Source of the DNA: Bacteroidota bacterium
GTDB lineage: Bacteria; Bacteroidota; Bacteroidia; B-17B0; Aurantibacillaceae
DNA: 64,000 nucleotides
Assembly (NCBI GenBank): GCA_016702705.1
Contig: JADJDM010000002.1
Span: 1 to 64,000 of the forward strand
Reading direction: 5' to 3'
Shown: positions 51,134 to 60,393 of the stretch, in pieces
How positions within the stretch are numbered: position 1 is the first letter of the stretch
Layout of the letters: each line of letters opens with the position of its first letter
The notes under the pieces: generated by a model
Database searches by the model: none
Told to the model about the DNA's origin: nothing
The model's input: the letters and a program-made list of their open reading frames with translations, nothing else
Program-made: the position numbers and the translations under genes

Positions 51134-52216
51134 ATGAGAAAGTTACTCATGGTTATTTGCATGTTTTCTATCTTATTAGGCGTAGCATGCCATTCGGAGA
51201 AGGAAGAAGAAGTAACGAAAGAAAATGTTTTGGTTACCAGTCCATTAAAATTAGACACATTTATTATTAAGGATTATGTTTGCCAAATTCGCTCGGCTCA
51301 GCATATTGAGCTTAGGGCGCTCGAAAAGGGTTATCTCCAAAACATTTATATAGACGAAGGAGAACATGTGAAAAAGGGGCAATTGATGTTTCAGATTATG
51401 CCTTTAATTTATGATGCCGAACTTCAAAAGGCAAAGGCGGAAGCTGATTTTGTGGAGATAGAGTATGAGAATACAAAAAAACTTGCTGAAAGTAACATAG
51501 TTTCGCCAAACGAACTTGCGTTAGCAAAAGCAAAATTTGAAAAGGCTAAGGCTGAGCAAGCATTAGCTCAAGCTCATTTGCAATTCACTGAAATAAGAGC
51601 GCCATTCGATGGCATTATGGATCACTTTTATGTAAGACTAGGGAGCTTGGTTGATGAGGGAGATTTGCTCACTACTTTGTCAGATAATAGTGAAATGTGG
51701 GTTTACTTTAATGTTCCAGAGGTAGAGTATCTAAATTATAGCACTCAGCCAAAATCTGACAGTTTGCAGAGAGTAAATTTATTGATGGCTAATAATCAGT
51801 TGTTCGAATATTCAGGACTAGTTAAAACAATTGAGGCTGACTTTAATAATGAAACTGGAAACATTGCATTTCGTGCTACTTTTCCAAACCCTAAAGGGCT
51901 TTTGCGACATGGTGAAACAAGGAATATTCAAATGCTAGTTCCTTTGAAAAATTCACTAATCATTCCACAAAAATGCACTTACGAAGTGCTGGAAAAAAAA
52001 TATGTATTTCTTGTAGATGAAAACAACATTATTCATTCTAAAGAAATTTCTATTAGTGCGGAAATGCCAGATTTATATGTAATACGAGATGGTTTGACTG
52101 AAAAAGAAAGGATTGTCTTGGAAGGTATTCGGAAGGTTAAGGATAATGATAAAGTAACTTTTGAGTATGAAAGTCCAAAATCGGTGTTGCCAAAATTGAA
52201 AATTTATGTTGAGTAA
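51134..52216 (+). CDS. RND efflux periplasmic adaptor (membrane fusion protein, lipoprotein)
   Basis: A 360-residue protein with a lipoprotein signal (MFSILLGVACHSEKEEE). It shows the biotinyl-like halves (GYLQNIYIDEGEHVKKGQLM and AHLQFTEIRAPFDGIMDHFY) around an alpha-hairpin (KAEADFVEIEYENTKKLAES, LALAKAKFEKAKAEQALAQA), and a beta-barrel domain. It bridges the inner-membrane pump and the outer-membrane channel encoded next to it. The three-gene order adaptor-pump-channel is standard. Confidence 0.93.
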   Translation: MRKLLMVICMFSILLGVACHSEKEEEVTKENVLVTSPLKLDTFIIKDYVCQIRSAQHIELRALEKGYLQNIYIDEGEHVKKGQLMFQIMPLIYDAELQKAKAEADFVEIEYENTKKLAESNIVSPNELALAKAKFEKAKAEQALAQAHLQFTEIRAPFDGIMDHFYVRLGSLVDEGDLLTTLSDNSEMWVYFNVPEVEYLNYSTQPKSDSLQRVNLLMANNQLFEYSGLVKTIEADFNNETGNIAFRATFPNPKGLLRHGETRNIQMLVPLKNSLIIPQKCTYEVLEKKYVFLVDENNIIHSKEISISAEMPDLYVIRDGLTEKERIVLEGIRKVKDNDKVTFEYESPKSVLPKLKIYVE

Positions 52217-52238
52217 TTTGAATTTAAAAAAATAATAT

Positions 52239-55200
52239 ATGTTTAGTAAATTTATACATCGGCCAGTATTTGCAATAGTCATAGCACTGGTAATAATATT
52301 TCTCGGAATACTTTCAATTAAAACATTGCCTACCTCACAGTTTCCTGAGGTAGCTCCTCCTGTAGTAATGGTTTCTGCGTCTTATCCGGGAGCCAGCGCT
52401 AAATCATTAGTAGAGTCTGTTATCATTCCGCTTGAGCAATCTATTAATGGGGCATGGGGTATGCGTTACATGTCTTCCGATGCTACAAGCGCTGGAGAAG
52501 CAAATATTCAAGTTGTATTTGAACCAGGTACAGATATTAATCAGGCATTGGTTCAGGTTTCCAATCGGGTTCAGCAGGTAACAAACCGGCTGCCTGTATT
52601 AGTTCAACGAGAAGGTGTGGTAATTACACCAGTTATCCCAAGTATGCTTATGTATGTTAATTTATATAGCAAAGATAAAAATGCAGATATGAAATTCCTA
52701 TTCAACTATGCTGGAGTTAATATGGTTCCCGAATTACAACGAATAAAAGGTATTGGTCAGGTAAGGATACTTGGAAGTCGTCAGTATGCTATGCGTATTT
52801 GGTTAAATCCTGACAGAATGAGAGCTTATAATATTTCGCCTGATGAAGTAATGGAAGCTATGAATGAGCAAAGTGTAATTGGTAAGCCTGGGAGAATTGG
52901 AAGAGGTGATAGTAAAAAATCAGAGGCGCTTGAATATGTTTTAACATACACCGATCGATTTAGTGATGCTAAGCAATATGAGGAAATTATTGTAAAGGCC
53001 AATGCAAATGGTGAGATACTCAGATTGAAAGATGTTGCTACGATTTCTTTGGGAAGTGAATATTATGATATTTACTCGAATATGAATGGAAACCCATCAG
53101 CAGCAATTGTACTAAAACAAACCTATGGAAGTAATGCAAGTGATGTAATTGCAAATGTAAAAACGGAATTAGAAGAGATGAAAAAGAATTTTCCGGCTGG
53201 TATGGACTATGAAATTAGTTATGATGTTTCAAATTTTCTTGATGCCTCAGTTGAGAATGTAATGCACACCTTACGAGATGCATTTATTTTAGTTGCATTG
53301 GTTGTTTTCATTTTTTTAGGTGATTGGCGCTCTACTTTAATCCCAATAATTGCTGTCCCTGTTTCGTTGATAGGTGCTTTTTTTGTGATGCAACTTTTTG
53401 GATTAACCATTAACATGATTACTTTATTTGCGCTTGTGTTAGCTATTGGCATCGTGGTTGATGATGCGATTGTTGTTGTTGAAGCGGTTCACGCTAAGAT
53501 GGAAGAGGAAAGCATATCTCCATACAATGCGGTTAAAAAAGTTATTAAGGAAATAAGTGGTGCAGTTATAGCGATTACATTACTGATGGTTTCAGTGTTT
53601 ATTCCAATTTCATTTATGTCGGGCCCAGTTGGCACATTTTATAGACAATTTTCAATTACTATGGCTTCAAGTATTGTTTTGTCAGGAATTGTTGCACTTA
53701 CTGTAACGCCTGTTTTGTGCGCCATGATTTTAAAGAATAATCATGGGAAGCCAAGAAAAAAAACGTGGATGAACCGATTACTTGATAGTTTTAATAGAGG
53801 ATTTGAAAAGATTACAAGTGGTTATGTTTGGTTGTTAAGATTGATAGCTCATCGCCGATTAATCACAATTGGATTGTTTGCGGTATTTGCATTTGGAATT
53901 TTCGGCATTAGTAATAACCTTCCTTCTGGATTTATTCCTGCTGAGGATCAAGGAATGTTATATGCAATTATTCAAACTCCTCCTGGTTCTACGTTGGAGC
54001 GAACAAATGACTTGTCAAACAAACTTGAGAAAATTATTCAGAGTGTTGAAGGTGTTCAGTCTGTTTCATCTATTGCTGGTTATGAAGTATTAACGGAAGG
54101 TAGAGGTTCTAATGCGGGAACATGTTTGATAAATTTGAAACCTTGGTCGGATAGAGAGCACACTGTAAATGAAATTATTTTGGAATTGGAAGAAAAATCA
54201 AAAGTAATTCCTGGAGCAACTATTGAATTCTTTGATCCTCCCGCGCTTCCAGGATTTGGTGCAGCCGGTGGTTTTGCACTTCAGTTATTAGATAAAACCA
54301 ATAGTGGAGATTATAATCAGCTTGAAAAAGTAACAAGTGATTTTATAGTAGAACTGAAAAAGCGAAAGGAAGTTACGGGATTATTTACTTTTTTCAGCGC
54401 AAATTACCCGCAGTATGAAATTCAAATAGATAATCAAGCGGCAATGCAAAAGGGAGTATCAATTGGCAACGCAATGAATACCCTCTCGATTTTTGTTGGG
54501 AGTACTTATGAACTTGGCTTTATCAAGTACCAACGTTTTTTTAAAGTGTTTGTTCAAGCAGCCCCAGAGTATAGAAAAATTCCAAGTGACATAATGAATT
54601 TATATGTGAAAAATAACCGTGATGAGATGGTTCCTTTTTCTGCTTTTATGAAGATAAAGAAGACTCAAGGTGCTAATGAAATAAATCGTTATAACATGTA
54701 TAATACCGCTGCCATTCGTGGGGCGTCAGCAAATGGATACAGCAGTGGGGAGGCAATAGCAGCTGTGCAAGAGGTTGCAAAGAAAACATTACCTAATGGT
54801 TACGGTATTGATTGGGCAGCACTTTCGTATGATGAAACGAGAAGAGGGAATGAGGCTGTTTATGTTTTTCTAATTGTTTTAGTATTTGTATATTTTGTTC
54901 TTGCTGCACAATATGAAAGTTTTATTATTCCATTAGCAGTTATTTTTTCATTGCCAGCTGGAATATTTGGTTCTTTCCTTTTAATAAAGTCATTGGGACT
55001 TGCCAATGATATTTATGCTCAGATAGGATTAGTAATGTTGGTTGGATTACTTGGAAAGAATGCAGTACTAATTGTTGAGTTTGCACGGCAAAAACAACAA
55101 GAAGGTTATAGTGTATTAGATGCGGCTATTGAAGGAGCTAAGGTTCGATTTAGACCAATTCTAATGACATCATTTGCATTTATAGCGGGATTAATTCCAC

Positions 55201-55441
55201 TTGTAATTTCTCATGGTGCAGGTGCAATTGGAAATCGTACTATTGGAACTTCTGCTCTTGGAGGCATGTTATTCGGGACAATTTTTGGTGTTGTAATTGT
55301 TCCTGGCTTGTATTTATTTTTGCTAAAATTGCTGAAGGAAGAAAGCTTATAAGAGATGAAGAGGAAAATCCTTTAACTGAAGGTTTTGTAAACGTAATTG
55401 ATAGTTTCCCACAAGAAGAAAATAAAGAAAATGAAAAATAG
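52239..55441 (+). CDS. RND multidrug efflux permease (HAE1/AcrB type), tail frameshift
   Basis: About 1066 residues. Signatures: KTLPTSQFPEVAPPVVMVSA, FVSNRVQQVTNRLP-type porter region, the proton relay LAIGIVVDDAIVVVEAVH near residue 410, LTVTPVLCAMIL, and TSALGGMLFGTIFGVVIVPG. The open frame stops at 55352, but one T seems missing near 55318: the other frame continues YLFFAKIAEGRKLIRDEEEN, the usual HAE1 tail, to TAG at 55439-55441. The tail overlaps the channel gene start at 55431. It is a proton-driven pump for amphipathic drugs or lipids; the substrate is unknown. Confidence 0.92.
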
Positions 55442-56864
55442 AAACATGGTTTTTTATTTAGTTGTAGCGATAGCTGCACTAATTTTAGTTGCTTGCAGTA
55501 TTCCAAACTATGGAAGAAAAGTGGAGAATAGGAATTTACCCATTCAATACTTCACAGCAAGCGATTCTATTAATTCGGCTAAAATGAGTTGGAGGTTTTT
55601 TTTCAAAGATTCTAACCTTGTAGCGCTTATTGATACCGCATTAAAAAACAATCAAGAGCTCAATATTTTTTTGCAGGAAGTTAATATTTCAAAAAATGAA
55701 ATAAGAGCAAAGAAGGGCGAATATATTCCTTTTGTAGGTATAGAGAGCTTTGCTGGTGTTGATAAAACTGGGAGATATACAAGTAAAGGCTCGAGTGACG
55801 CTAATAATGAGATTATGCCTGGTAAGGATTTTCCTGATCCTTTACAAAACTATAACTTTGTATTAAATGCATCTTGGGAGGTTGATATTTGGAAAAAATT
55901 ACGTAACGCTAAAAAATCCGCACTCTATAAATACCTCGCAACTAAGGAAGGGAAAAATTTCATGGTTACACATTTAATTTCTGAACTAGCGAATTCGTAT
56001 TATGAGTTGATTGCGCTCGATAACCAATTAACTGTACTGAAAGAAAATATTGTAATACAACAAAACGCATTGGAAATTGTTAAGCTTGAAAAGATTTCAG
56101 CAAAAGTTACAGAGTTAGCGGTGCGTAGATTTGAAGCAGAGTTGATGAAAAACCAAAGTACGCAGTTCTACATACAACAGTCTATATTTGAAACTGAGAA
56201 TAGAATTAATTTTTTGGTAGGAAGATTCCCACAATTTGTAAAACGCAATGGGCAAAACTTGAATGATTTTTTAATTGATACTATTCATTCAGGTATTCCA
56301 TCCCAGCTACTAGAAAATCGTTCAGATATAAGACAAGCAGAACTAGAACTTGCAGCTGCTAAATTAAATGTAAATGTTGCCAAGGCTAATTTTTACCCAA
56401 CTTTTACTATTAGAGCAGAAGTTGGATTTGAGGCTTTTAATCCCAAGTTTTTATTGAAAACGCCAGAGTCAATTATGTATTCCTTGGCAGGGCAGTTAGT
56501 TGCTCCATTGATAAATAGAAATGCAATTAAAGCAAATTATTATTCTGCCAATGCAAAACAGATACAAACCGTTTATAATTATGAACGTACTGTTTTAAAT
56601 GCGCATGTTGAAGTTGTTAATCAATTGTCGAACATTAGTAATCTCGAAAAAAGCTATGAACTTAAGTTGAAGCAGGTAAATGCACTTACTGAATCGATTA
56701 ATATTTCGCTTTTACTTTTTAAATCAGCGCGAGCAGATTATATGGAAGTTTTACTTACGCAAAGGGATGCACTAGAATCGAAATTTGAATTGATTGAAAC
56801 AAAAAAACAACAATTTCATGGAAAAATTAACCTTTATAAAGCTTTAGGAGGAGGGTGGAAATAA
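55431..56864 (+). CDS. Outer-membrane efflux channel (TolC/NodT-like lipoprotein)
   Basis: A protein of 477 residues from MKNRNMVFYLVVAIAALILV with the lipobox ILVACS. Two OEP repeats: NQELNIFLQEVNISKNEIRA, LVLNASWEVDIWKKLRNAKK, and GIPSQLLENRSDIRQAELEL with AAKLNVNVAKANFYPTFTIR. Length and the internal RPDI-like motif are typical of NodT-family channels. It completes the tripartite pump. I use the ATG at 55431 because the lipoprotein signal begins there. Confidence 0.92.
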   Translation: MKNRNMVFYLVVAIAALILVACSIPNYGRKVENRNLPIQYFTASDSINSAKMSWRFFFKDSNLVALIDTALKNNQELNIFLQEVNISKNEIRAKKGEYIPFVGIESFAGVDKTGRYTSKGSSDANNEIMPGKDFPDPLQNYNFVLNASWEVDIWKKLRNAKKSALYKYLATKEGKNFMVTHLISELANSYYELIALDNQLTVLKENIVIQQNALEIVKLEKISAKVTELAVRRFEAELMKNQSTQFYIQQSIFETENRINFLVGRFPQFVKRNGQNLNDFLIDTIHSGIPSQLLENRSDIRQAELELAAAKLNVNVAKANFYPTFTIRAEVGFEAFNPKFLLKTPESIMYSLAGQLVAPLINRNAIKANYYSANAKQIQTVYNYERTVLNAHVEVVNQLSNISNLEKSYELKLKQVNALTESINISLLLFKSARADYMEVLLTQRDALESKFELIETKKQQFHGKINLYKALGGGWK

Positions 56865-56945
56865 GTTAGTTTTTGAATATAAAATTAATGAAAGAGTTCT
56901 ATACGAACTGTTTACATTTAAGTGTAATGTAAGGTGTATATTTAA

Positions 56946-56989
56946 GTATAAATTAATTGTATATACAATTAATTTATACCGTATATTTG
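56946..56989 (+). promoter_or_regulatory. 34-bp perfect palindrome next to a -7 element
   Basis: GTATAAATTAATTGTAT (56946-56962) is followed directly by its exact reverse complement (56963-56979), with no spacer. TATATTTG (56982-56989) starts 2 nt later. The palindrome fills the -10 to -45 region of a promoter for the LRR-like protein gene. A smaller TACATT/AATGTA repeat lies at 56913-56931. It could be an operator or an AT-rich cruciform. Confidence 0.65.
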
Positions 56990-57109
56990 CTTTTGGTAAC
57001 ATTCCCTAATCAATTTAAAATTTTTGTTTTTCTTTATTTTCTAAGGTCGGGAAGAGTTTTAATTTGCAGATGTTCCTAGGGATTAAGATTTTTAACTCAA
57101 CTAAATTAA

Positions 57110-58210
57110 ATGAACAATTTAAAGATAAATAGGTTTCTTATTACATTAATTTTTGGTTTATCTATTTCGTTTTCATCAAGTGCTCAATGTCCTGTAATTT
57201 CAATTGATTTATTGGATCAAGCAAGTGTTAATTCTTTTCCTACAGATTATCCGGGATGCAACTTTATACCTGATGGAATTGATTTAAAGATTCTAGGGAA
57301 TGATATTATTGATTTAACTCCTTTACAGCAACTAACAGGCACTGATGGTGTTTTGGAAATTAGAAATTGCCCAAACTTAAATTCTCTTGCTGGTTTAGAA
57401 AACATTGCAAAAATAGGTAATGACCCACTTGATGGATTTATATTGAGGGAATTACCCGCACTAACAACGCTTAGTCCATTAAGTAATTTGGATTCGATTA
57501 CTGGTGAATTTACTATAAGAACCTGTCCGCAGTTAGCTAATTTAGTAGGATTGAATAATTTAAATTATGTAAATGGTTCAGTTATTATTAGAGAAAATGA
57601 TTCGCTAGTAAGTTTACAGGGTTTAAATGCACTAAATTATATAGGAGAAACGCTTGAATTAGTTTTAAATCCTACTCTAACAAACATAAGTGCGCTAAGT
57701 AATGTTGATGCCATTGTTGGGGGTATAGAAGGTGGTGTGTTTATTGAAGCAAATAATGAGTTGGAATCGCTTGTTGGATTGGGTAATTCAAATACTGTTA
57801 TTGGGAGTAATTTAGATTTGTTATTGAATGATTCTTTAGCTTTTTGTTCTGTCCCTTCAATTTGTAATTACCTTGCGAACCCACCAATTGGAGCTGTTAT
57901 TACTATAAATGCGAATGTAGTTGGATGTAGTACTCAGCCAGAAATTGAAAATGGATGTTTGAGTGTTTCATTGAGCAATGTGGTTAATTCGGCGCATGTG
58001 TTTGTACTACACACTAACCCTGCTAACAATGAGCTTGTGGTAGAGACTAACTTAAGAACTTCAAGTATTCTTGTATTTAATTCTTTAGGAAAAACAACAA
58101 TTTTTGTCCTTACAAAAGGGATAAATAGTATTGATGTTAGTGATTGGGCGCAAGGAGTTTATTATATAGGATATGAAGAGAATAAGATTTTGAAATGGAT
58201 AAAATTGTAA
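57110..58210 (+). CDS. Secreted receptor-L-domain/LRR-like protein with T9SS sorting domain
   Basis: A 366-residue protein. Signal peptide MNNLKINRFLITLIFGLSIS to SSAQC. Residues 50-260 contain beta-helical leucine-rich segments (LKILGNDIIDLTPLQQLTGT, NLNSLAGLENIAKIGN, LSPLSNLDSITGEFTIRTCP) like receptor L domains. The last 75 residues (HTNPANNELVVETNLRTSSI to ILKWIKL) form a type A sorting domain. It is expected at the cell surface or secreted; binding partner unknown. Its promoter carries the palindrome at 56946-56979. Confidence 0.85.
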   Translation: MNNLKINRFLITLIFGLSISFSSSAQCPVISIDLLDQASVNSFPTDYPGCNFIPDGIDLKILGNDIIDLTPLQQLTGTDGVLEIRNCPNLNSLAGLENIAKIGNDPLDGFILRELPALTTLSPLSNLDSITGEFTIRTCPQLANLVGLNNLNYVNGSVIIRENDSLVSLQGLNALNYIGETLELVLNPTLTNISALSNVDAIVGGIEGGVFIEANNELESLVGLGNSNTVIGSNLDLLLNDSLAFCSVPSICNYLANPPIGAVITINANVVGCSTQPEIENGCLSVSLSNVVNSAHVFVLHTNPANNELVVETNLRTSSILVFNSLGKTTIFVLTKGINSIDVSDWAQGVYYIGYEENKILKWIKL

Positions 58211-58269
58211 AGTGCTTTTAAGTGAAATTAATTTATCACTTAACAATAAAATAAATTTGATTTCCTGAG

Positions 58270-58674
58270 TTATTTTCTCTTCATCCTTTTTCTCATGCAA
58301 TCCCAATAAGGTTTTGTATAGTTAACGAAAATTTCTTCACCAGCTTTTATGTTTCTTGATGAAACAATAAAACACTTATCATCAAAGATTACAAAGTCAC
58401 TGTTGTTTCGTAGGCCTTTTACGCGTGTTATACCTGCAGCATCATTTGCATAACGCGCTTTATATTGCGGAGTATATAATGAGTCAATACATAATTCTTT
58501 ACGCAAATAAAAAAGATAATGATCTTGTTCTTTTCTTGCTCTGCGACGATATTCTTTATAACCTATAATCTCTCCACGGTACTCAATTACTTTCGCATCT
58601 TTTCGAATTGCTTTTGTTGTGAACAAACCTTTTCCTGCTCCAGGTAGCTTTGATTTTTTAATTATTAGCGCCAT
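58270..58674 (-). CDS. SET-domain protein
   Basis: A compact SET protein of 134 residues from MALIIKKSKLPGAGKGLFTT. It has KVIEYRGEIIGYKEYRRRAR, HYLFYLRKELCIDSLYTPQY, and GEEIFVNYTKPYWD with the catalytic-type tyrosine. The usual NHxC motif is replaced by ARYANDAAG and RNNSDFV, a known variation in small bacterial SET proteins. SET enzymes methylate lysines with SAM; a bacterial target is not predictable. I use the ATG at 58674 because the family domain begins at once. Confidence 0.85.
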   Translation of the reverse strand: MALIIKKSKLPGAGKGLFTTKAIRKDAKVIEYRGEIIGYKEYRRRARKEQDHYLFYLRKELCIDSLYTPQYKARYANDAAGITRVKGLRNNSDFVIFDDKCFIVSSRNIKAGEEIFVNYTKPYWDCMRKRMKRK

Positions 58675-58765
58675 AGTATTAGAGTGCAATAATAGCAATA
58701 ATCTGTGAAGAAATTAATTCATATTGTGTATAGTCTATATCAATCAAATCATCTTGATCTTTTAT

Positions 58766-59188
58766 TTATTTCCCTTGCGTAGATTTTATTGAAAAAACAT
58801 ACTTATAAACTGCATCCTTTTCTAAATCTGATATTTTCGCTCTTTGAGCCATGTCATCAATAATATTTTTCCATTGTTCTTCATCATGGGAATAAATACT
58901 AACTGTACCATGACATTGAATGCAGGCCCCTTGGGTATAAATTAAATAACCTTCTTGTAATTTAGCTAAACTTGCATCTGGATACTTTATATTAATTGCA
59001 CTTAACTCTTCTTGCCCTGGAGGGTAAATCCCATCGTTTGACTTAGTAGCAGAAAATGAAGGTGTTGCAGGAGTTGCGACCACAGGACTGCTAGCTACTG
59101 AGTTAGTTTTTCTAACTTTTTTAGAATTACTGCATGCTGAAACAATCAGTGAAATAATGATTGCCAATAAAAGTTTATTTTTTTTCAT
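58766..59188 (-). CDS. Monohaem c-type cytochrome lipoprotein
   Basis: A protein of about 140 residues. Lipoprotein signal LLLAIIISLIVSACSN, an alanine/serine/proline-rich linker (VASSPVVATPATPSFSAT), then a cytochrome c domain with haem motif CIQCH in LIYTQGACIQCHGTVSIYSH and a likely methionine ligand in IIDDMAQRAKISDLEKDAVY. It could shuttle electrons at the outer face of a membrane. The ATG at 59188 follows a TAAATTTG element by three bases; an alternative TTG start lies two codons earlier. Confidence 0.85.
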   Translation of the reverse strand: MKKNKLLLAIIISLIVSACSNSKKVRKTNSVASSPVVATPATPSFSATKSNDGIYPPGQEELSAINIKYPDASLAKLQEGYLIYTQGACIQCHGTVSIYSHDEEQWKNIIDDMAQRAKISDLEKDAVYKYVFSIKSTQGK

Positions 59189-59229
59189 TTTCAAATTTAA
59201 ATTATTTATTTGTAATTTCAGTTATTTAA

Positions 59230-59457
59230 TTAGCAACCTTCGCTTCTACCAAATAGGCTCATTAAATAAGCTTTATTAAGATCTTCATAACAACGATTTT
59301 TTGTTTTTAATAGAAACCACTCTGGTGTTTTATCATTAATTGTAATGCCTTTTGGTTCACTTCTGTTTACAACCTTAATTTTAGGTTCTACTTTATTTTT
59401 CTTGCCACAGTTTAAAAGAAGCATTACTAATGTTATAATTAAAATAGGTGTTTTCAT
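59230..59457 (-). CDS. Small lipoprotein, candidate target of the adjacent two-component system
   Basis: A 75-residue protein: MKTPILIITLVMLLLNCGKK is a lipoprotein signal, followed by a charged region and two more cysteines (KNRCYEDLNKAYLMSLFGRS, EGC). No family is recognised. Its promoter has a -7 element TACTTTTG (59487-59494) and, 20 nt upstream, one of the two 11-nt-period repeat sites. A stress-signalling or envelope-repair role is inferred from this. Confidence 0.65.
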   Translation of the reverse strand: MKTPILIITLVMLLLNCGKKNKVEPKIKVVNRSEPKGITINDKTPEWFLLKTKNRCYEDLNKAYLMSLFGRSEGC

Positions 59458-59486
59458 TTTATTTGTTAGATTTAAAATTCTTCATC

Positions 59487-59554
59487 CAAAAGTAACTTAC
59501 TTTTTTATTTGAATTTGTTACAGATTAGTTATTGACCTGTTATCGACTTGTTAA
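59487..59554 (-). promoter_or_regulatory. Promoter with four 11-nt direct repeats (site 2)
   Basis: On the minus strand from 59554: TTAACAAGTCG, ATAACAGGTCA, ATAACTAATCT, GTAACAA, that is a (T/A/G)TAAC word every 11 nt. The repeat array ends at 59515 and the -7 element TACTTTTG begins at 59494, 20 nt later. 35 of 40 positions match the site at 61678-61717. Confidence 0.8.
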
Positions 59555-59691
59555 TTTTATTGATTCAGAGGCAAAGCATGCTCTTGAGTTTTTTCATAAT
59601 GAAGACTAAACAATTTGTGCTGCGAAATTTTCGCGTTAAAAAATGTTGGAATGAAATTATTACAGAAATTGAAAAAAACTTGTAGCAATAG

Positions 59692-60393
59692 TTAATTTGT
59701 TCGAACATTAAAAATAAATCCAACTCCAAATACGTTTTCAATACTTAAACTTTCATCATCTTTTAAGTACTTACGTATTTTGGTAATGAAAACATCTAAA
59801 CTTCTACCCAAAAAATAATCATTCTCGCCCCAAAGTTCTTTCAGCATGTCTTCCCTCTTTATTACTTTGTTTCTGCGATTAGATAGGTAGTTTAGGATGT
59901 CACTTTCTTTTTCTGTTATACGTTTTGATTTGCCTTCGATGCTTATAGATTGATTAACAAAGTCGAATGTGTATTTTCCAATTGAAATGATTTCTGGTTT
60001 TCTTTCACTATTATTTTCGGGAATCCGCCTTATAATCGCTTTAATTTTCCAAAGTAATTCTTCTTCATCAAATGGTTTTGTTATGTAGTCATCAGCTCCT
60101 AAATCATAACCAGTTAGTTTATCTTCTTTCAAAGATTTTGCTGTAATAAAAATGATAGGTGTTTTATTGTCCTTTGCTCTAATTTCTTTCGCAAGCGTAA
60201 AGCCATCTCGTTTGGGCATCATCACATCTAATAAACATAAATCAAATCGAGCGTTTTGAAATGCTTTTAATGCCATATCACCATCTTTACATAGCTTTAC
60301 TTCAAAACCTTCAGTCTCCAAATAATCACTGAGGAGAACGCTTAAATTAAGATCGTCTTCAGCAAGTAGTATTTTTGGTTTTCCTTTATGCAT
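59692..60393 (-). CDS. OmpR-family response regulator
   Basis: A 233-residue protein. Receiver domain: acidic pair E12-D13-D14 in LLAEDD, phosphorylated D56 in LCLLDVMMPKRDG, and PIIFITAKSLKEDK with the conserved lysine. The winged-helix part is ESDILNYLSNRRNKVIKRED with LGRSLDVFITKIRKYLK. It overlaps the kinase gene by 8 nt. OmpR-type regulators bind direct repeats about 11 bp apart, exactly what the two nearby promoters contain. It resembles the RprY group of Bacteroidota. Confidence 0.93.
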   Translation of the reverse strand: MHKGKPKILLAEDDLNLSVLLSDYLETEGFEVKLCKDGDMALKAFQNARFDLCLLDVMMPKRDGFTLAKEIRAKDNKTPIIFITAKSLKEDKLTGYDLGADDYITKPFDEEELLWKIKAIIRRIPENNSERKPEIISIGKYTFDFVNQSISIEGKSKRITEKESDILNYLSNRRNKVIKREDMLKELWGENDYFLGRSLDVFITKIRKYLKDDESLSIENVFGVGFIFNVRTN

